A stretch of 38,030 nucleotides of DNA. Origin: Bacillota bacterium. GTDB lineage: Bacteria; Bacillota; Clostridia; Lachnospirales; Lachnospiraceae. A program made the translations under genes and the position numbers. The notes below the pieces were generated by a model. That model did no database searches and had not been told where the DNA came from. It saw only the letters and a list, made by a program, of their open reading frames with translations. Numbering within the stretch: position 1 is the first letter of the stretch; the number at the start of each line of letters is the position of its first letter. The stretch lies in assembly GCA_023421505.1 (NCBI GenBank), contig JAEZTJ010000042.1, positions 1-38,030 on the forward strand, written 5' to 3'. Positions 34,496 through 38,030 of this stretch are shown piece after piece.

Positions 34496-35325
34496 GGGGC
34501 TGTTGCAAAATGACTGATTTTTAGTCATTGGGCAAAGCCCCTTTTACTTTCTCCTAATTATAAAGGTATCTATTCTGAAATAAATATTCATAAGCAGATT
34601 TTGGGGTAAATTTAATAAACTATCATCCTTTTTATGCAGTCTACTTTAATCAATGAAGTTCCTGCTTTAGACGGTTCTCCTGTTTTTTTTTATTACAGCT
34701 TGTTGATGTCATATCCTAAAACATGAAAAGAAATTCAGTTTTTACACTGATTACATACTTGTTGGTAGGATACCTGATATTTCTCGGCTGCTTCAGCATA
34801 ATTATGTTCATGCGTAATGCAAAACTGTACGATTTCTACATGTTCATCAAATGTTGTTTTTCGTCCTTTAGTCATAGTGGAATGTCCTCTTGTTCCAGAA
34901 GCTCTTAGCTCCTCATGACCATTATACTTTATGACCCAAGATTAACAGTATCTGGATTAGGTGTTTTGAATTTTATTGCCAGTTCTCGATAAGAACCTTT
35001 TCAACTTAAGTATGCATTAACAACGTTCTGTTTGAATGAGAAGGAGTATGAAGCATTATGTTTTGTTCGAATAAACGCATTGGAACCAAATGATTCATCG
35101 CAAGCCATTTTCAAAATGGTATGTAAGTTATGCCATATTTCGCTACAGTTGTTTCTATACTCCCCTTGCCCTCTAAATATTTATGTATAGCTTGAAGTTT
35201 TTCTGATGGTGATATCTTTTTTCTAGGCATGAAAAATGCTCCCTTCTAAGCATCAAGTGTTTTAATTATTTAACTTGTCTACCTAGACGGACCTAGACGG
35301 GAGCATATCATTTTGCAACTGCCCC
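34496..35325 (-). mobile_element. Degenerate 830-bp insertion sequence remnant
   Basis: The ends carry 18-bp inverted repeats (GGGGC[T/A]GTTGCAAAATGA; 34496-34513 and 35308-35325) with one mismatch. On the minus strand, from 35232, the frame starts MPRKKISPSEKLQAIHKYLE as in IS3/IS150-like OrfA. It then breaks repeatedly into pieces such as FDEHVEIVQFCITHEHNYAE. No catalytic OrfB is left. The right end folds into a hairpin (34496-34540) followed by TTTTA, which can serve as the lysozyme terminator. No target-site duplication was seen. Confidence 0.75.
34720..35232 (-). pseudogene. IS OrfA-like transposase pseudogene
   Basis: Helix-turn-helix protein of IS3-type OrfA with an in-frame stop soon after KYGITYIPF. 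There are at least two further frame changes before the terminal segment KYQVSYQQVC. It cannot yield a functional protein. Confidence 0.7.
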
Positions 35326-35367
35326 TATTCAAAGATAAATTCAAAGATTTTCCTTATACTTGATATA

Positions 35368-36021
35368 TCAATCATCTAAATCATCAACTTTTTTCATCTC
35401 AAAGCATGTTGCTTCCATCACAAAAACAAGTCTATTATAATTAATAACACAAAAACTTAAAGGTATAGGAAGACCAGGATTTGAAGAAGACAGATGTACC
35501 CATATATATTTTACTTTATCATTACTATTTAAATCCGGTAGATTTATATGGGATACTCTGTAAAAAGAGTCTGCATCATAAGTTGTTGAAATAATCTCAT
35601 AGAATGGATCCCTTGATATATATTGATAATTCGCATAATTTTCTAAACCTCTTGAATCAAATAGATCTTTTTTAATTGAAATTATATCTCCGATAATTTT
35701 CTGTCCTGTTGGATATTCAGAAGCATCATTATATGAATCGGCAAAACATAATAGTTTTTCAACTTCCCAGTTTCCATATAAAAAATCTTCCGTTTCACTA
35801 TCCAGTCCCAATAATTTGACTCCATTATTTGCACCTGGAGTAACAGTTATAATAATCGGATTACTTTCTATACCCTCATTCGATATAGTGATATCCAAAG
35901 TAGATGGAATTGGTGTCATGTTATAGGTGTCCGTTTCACCCGTTTGTACCCTTTTATCACAACTCATATTAATGAAACAACATGAAATTATCATTACAAA
36001 AAAGAGCAATTTTTTTAACAT
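35368..36021 (-). CDS. Hypothetical lipoprotein
   Basis: A 217-residue protein starting at MLKKLL after GGAGGGG. The signal peptide ends in a lipobox-like INMSC (C21). The linker TGETDTYNMTPIPS precedes a domain with GNWEVEKLLCFADS, a lipocalin/'NW-E' style opening seen in many small Clostridia lipoproteins of unknown role, and later YIWVHLSSSNPGLPIPLSF and FVMEATCFEMKKV. It has the same orientation as the sigma-holin operon but is 735 bp downstream of it. An AT-rich promoter with TTGACA on the minus strand (36097-36092) lies upstream. The function is unknown. Confidence 0.65.
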   Translation of the reverse strand: MLKKLLFFVMIISCCFINMSCDKRVQTGETDTYNMTPIPSTLDITISNEGIESNPIIITVTPGANNGVKLLGLDSETEDFLYGNWEVEKLLCFADSYNDASEYPTGQKIIGDIISIKKDLFDSRGLENYANYQYISRDPFYEIISTTYDADSFYRVSHINLPDLNSNDKVKYIWVHLSSSNPGLPIPLSFCVINYNRLVFVMEATCFEMKKVDDLDD

Positions 36022-36170
36022 AAAAGTCCCCTCCACAAACAAAAATTATAATAAGTTACTATTCTTTTACTTTATATTCTATACCATATAATGTCAATTA
36101 ATTTATAACTTATACCTAATTCTATTTAATGGACTTCTTTATAACCATTGGCTCGGTTTACGCTCTCCGA

Positions 36171-36227
36171 GGGGGGTGAGGGCTGTCTGCACACCAATCC
36201 CGATTGGCGACCAGTCCCTAACCCCTA
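36171..36227. other. GC-rich structured element
   Basis: A nested stem-loop in otherwise AT-rich DNA. The outer arm GGGGTGAGGGCTG (36173-36185) pairs with CAGTCCCTAACCCC (36212-36225), and the inner arm CCAAT/ATTGG (36194-36207) caps it. It could be a structured RNA, an origin-like hairpin or the end of a mobile element. Confidence 0.45.
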
Positions 36228-36291
36228 TCCGCATATAAAAAATACGCTCATAACATTTCATACAAGACGAGAGCGGAAAGTCTGAAGAGTA

Positions 36292-36447
36292 GTGAAGATA
36301 TGGGCTATTTTACAGCTATTTATTGGAGTAGTCATATCGAGCTGTTTCTGTTATATGTACCTTTGTGATCGTACTGACAAGGACGGCAAAGGCAACCATT
36401 GGTACCATCACCAGGGGTTGAAGCAGTCCAGAAATGCAGCACAGTAA
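36292..36447 (+). CDS. Small membrane-anchored protein, mobile-element-like
   Basis: A 51-residue ORF starting at GTG: MKIWAILQLFIGVVISSCFC, then YMYLCDRTDKDGKGNHWYHH and the end QGLKQSRNAAQ. It has one N-terminal hydrophobic helix and a charged His-rich tail. Codon choice is richer in G and C than the flanks, as in the adjacent structured element, suggesting that both arrived together by transfer. A weak AAGAG site precedes it. No named family is recognised. Confidence 0.45.
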   Translation: MKIWAILQLFIGVVISSCFCYMYLCDRTDKDGKGNHWYHHQGLKQSRNAAQ

Positions 36448-36524
36448 AGAGAGCGATAGTAGAACTTAAAAAGAGTTGTCTTCTATTAGAGATATAGAGA
36501 AAAATTCATTATAAACCGAAAATG

Positions 36525-36538
36525 TGAAAACGTTTACT
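36525..36538. promoter_or_regulatory. Possible CcpA cre-like site
   Basis: TGAAAACGTTTACT fits the cre consensus except for the last base. It sits in a 308-bp gap (36448-36755) that otherwise shows no gene. Isolated, so weak. Confidence 0.2.
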
Positions 36539-36755
36539 TTAATAAATATTACGTCAGATATTGAACAGTAAATATATGTTATGATAATTATTGAAGTTGA
36601 TAAAGATTTTCTTCTTACCAAGCAGTAACTGATTAAATTAAGGGAAAACAGGGTAAGGTATGATGTGAAAGCGTGCCATATTAGACAGACATTAATTCAG
36701 GCAAAATTACGCCATTGGAATTATTAAAATAGACTATAACAATATAAGAAGTGAT

Positions 36756-37169
36756 TTATAAATCGCATTTCTTATTATTGCTATTAAGTTGCTGTATAAC
36801 ATTTTTAAGCTTTTCAGGAATAGGCAGACCCATTAATCCGGCATTTTCTAATATACTGATTCCTTCATTAGCCAGATAAAACATAATAATTAGCGTTCTA
36901 AGTGCACTTCCTGTTCCAAGAATGTATCTATCTATCATAGTGCCCATAGATATAATCAAAAATATTAATACTTTTTTGGAAATACCTTTAAAACCAATTT
37001 CACTGGAAAGTTTCTTTTTATGAATTGCAAGTAAGATCCCTGTAATAAAATCAATAGCTACAAAAGCAATAAGTGTGTATATAAGAGAATCAAACCCACC
37101 AAAAATCCAACCTAAGATACATTTGATTACTTCGCAAATTATTTTAAAACTGTCAATTATAGTATTCAT
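36756..37169 (-). CDS. Holin (TcdE/UviB-like toxin secretion/phage lysis family)
   Basis: A 137-residue membrane protein with about three to four helices and a charged C-terminus. It shows the family pattern DSLIYTLIAFVAIDFITGIL, then KKLSSEIGFKGISKKVLIFL, a third helix with LRTLIIMFYLANEGISILEN, and the ending GLPIPEKLKNVIQQL. Such holins make membrane pores for lysis or for toxin and bacteriocin release. It has a strong AGGAGG and starts 10 bp after the sigma factor stop, so the two are co-transcribed. Confidence 0.88.
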   Translation of the reverse strand: MNTIIDSFKIICEVIKCILGWIFGGFDSLIYTLIAFVAIDFITGILLAIHKKKLSSEIGFKGISKKVLIFLIISMGTMIDRYILGTGSALRTLIIMFYLANEGISILENAGLMGLPIPEKLKNVIQQLNSNNKKCDL

Positions 37170-37179
37170 CCTAACCTCC

Positions 37180-37719
37180 TTAGTTTTTAAGAAAAAATCT
37201 TTTTAGCTTTTTCAATGCCCTGCTTCGCATTTGATTAACTGCCTGTCCAGAAACGCCATAAAAAGTCGCTATTTCTGCTACTGTGTAACCTATGTAATAT
37301 ATCATCTTTATTATTATAATTTCTGATGGGGTTAATAGCTTTTTTAGATCATCAAAATCTAGAGTTGGGTATATATCATAAGACGAGGATAATGCTTCGA
37401 TATAATATAACTCGCTATCATTTAAATCAGAATAAAGCAAAAGATTTTTCAGCTGAATAATTTCATTTAACTTCTTTATATAACTGCTGTGAACGGAAGT
37501 GCTTAGGTAGGATACCATACCACCTTCACTTTTATTATGGATACGGTTAATTTGAATATTATGAAGGAGCTCGATGAAATCAATAAGCAGATCATTGTAT
37601 GCGTCTTCATACTTTAATTTGTATGCATATTTCTTCAGTAGGGGATTAAATTTCTCGATAAGTAATAAAGTTGAATCTTCCTCTCCATTTTGAGATTTTA
37701 TAATATCATCAATAATCAT
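37180..37719 (-). CDS. TcdR/BotR/UviA-like (group 5) RNA polymerase sigma factor
   Basis: A sigma factor of about 179 residues. The ATG at 37719 has AAAGGTGG at suitable distance; a GTG 12 bp upstream is too close to that site. Region 2 is about 20-85 (LLKKYAYKLKYEDAYNDLLIDFIELL). Region 4 is at the C-terminus (LLTPSEIIIIKMIYYIGYTVAEIATFYGVSGQAVNQMRSRALKKLKR) with a helix-turn-helix. Small size and pairing with a holin gene fit the toxin/bacteriocin sigma factors TcdR (with TcdE) and UviA (with UviB). It is preceded by TTTACA-N16-CTCTTTAT, suggesting autoactivation. Confidence 0.82.
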   Translation of the reverse strand: MIIDDIIKSQNGEEDSTLLLIEKFNPLLKKYAYKLKYEDAYNDLLIDFIELLHNIQINRIHNKSEGGMVSYLSTSVHSSYIKKLNEIIQLKNLLLYSDLNDSELYYIEALSSSYDIYPTLDFDDLKKLLTPSEIIIIKMIYYIGYTVAEIATFYGVSGQAVNQMRSRALKKLKRFFLKN

Positions 37720-37741
37720 TGTGCATTCCACCTTTCAGGTG

Positions 37742-37771
37742 ATAAAGAGAAGAAATGCGCCAATATGTAAA
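37742..37771 (-). promoter_or_regulatory. TcdR/UviA-type promoter of the sigma-holin operon
   Basis: On the minus strand TTTACA (37771-37766), 16 bp, CTCTTTAT (37749-37742), just before the sigma factor ribosome binding site. TTTACA at -35 is the hallmark of promoters read by BotR/TcdR/UviA sigma factors. The same layout occurs before the lysozyme gene. Confidence 0.65.
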
Positions 37772-37911
37772 CATATGGAATTATTTGTTGGGGAAATATG
37801 TATAATATGGCAAAAGTTGCAGATCGTCTATTAGGATTAGAGTGTCAAAAGCCCCTCGAACAATTTAGCTTCGTCATTTTGCACAAACACTACTTATAGC
37901 TAAGTGATGTA

Positions 37912-38030
37912 GAACATGGTTTGATGAGCAACTGTATGAAGTCGTTGGTACTTAGGGCCTGTATTTTAGGGCCTTATGTACCACTACGTACTTCATCCAA
38001 GCGGGAGTGTGTTGCGAACAAACCATGTTC
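37912..38030. repeat. Long imperfect palindrome at the window end
   Basis: GAACATGGTTTG (37912-37923) is the perfect reverse complement of 38019-38030. Inside, GCAAC/GTTGC, ATGAAGT/ACTTCAT and TGGTAC..AGGGCC with GGCCTTATGTACCA pair in order, giving a hairpin of about 119 bases. It may continue past the window. Region 37772-37911 shows no gene. Confidence 0.65.

Noticed and set aside
33841..37731. Prophage
   Set aside because: Lysozyme and holin are present, but no capsid, tail, terminase, integrase or attachment sites are visible.

Overview
The window looks like chromosome of a low-GC, anaerobic, plant-polysaccharide-degrading Lachnospiraceae (Lachnoclostridium/Anaerocolumna-like). The reasons are strong AGGAGG ribosome binding sites, a GH43 xylosidase, a large secreted CE15-type esterase, an acetogen-type Etf-linked lactate dehydrogenase operon, and Clostridia-type RiPP and holin/sigma modules. 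No rRNA, tRNA or CRISPR array was seen.

Layout. 1-3.9 kb: a long palindrome, a cytoplasmic GH43 glycosidase (+), and a convergent three-gene membrane/lipoprotein operon (-). 4.1-12.6 kb (-): a RiPP natural-product operon. In transcription order it holds an HlyD-like secretion protein, a C39 peptidase/ABC exporter, a second NHLM-type ABC protein, a lipoprotein solute-binding protein, a Nif11-leader precursor with three CxC-[I/P]-L-[A/G]-G-[G/A]-G core repeats, and a SPASM radical SAM maturase. 13.0-16.0 kb (+): a divergent 7TM histidine kinase and a SARP-like (REC + winged helix + BTAD) response regulator. The promoter of the RiPP operon carries two 8-bp direct repeats with an 11-bp period ending exactly 8 bp before a -10 box, the geometry known for SARP operators. 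This ties the two-component system to the RiPP operon.

16.4-22.7 kb (+): a lactate module with a FadR-type regulator, lactate permease, EtfB, EtfA with an N-terminal [4Fe-4S] segment, and an FAD-linked lactate dehydrogenase. It has a perfect consensus promoter followed by two GntR operators 151 bp apart. 22.7-25.9 kb: small and unrecognised genes, and a MidA-like methyltransferase and a TPR protein that look like one gene split by a frameshift. 26.3-30.6 kb (-): a 1441-residue secreted CE15-like esterase with CBM9-like, PT-linker and Ig-like regions. 31.3-33.1 kb (-): an ABC-F protein.

33.7-38.0 kb: an accessory region with gene remnants, a degenerate IS, a GH24 lysozyme, a lipoprotein, a small mobile-element-like ORF, and a sigma factor-holin operon resembling TcdR/TcdE and UviA/UviB. 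The lysozyme gene and the sigma factor gene share an unusual promoter (TTTAC[A/T]-N16-CTCTTTAT). This suggests the sigma factor co-regulates a holin-endolysin release system. The cargo, if any, is not obvious in the window.
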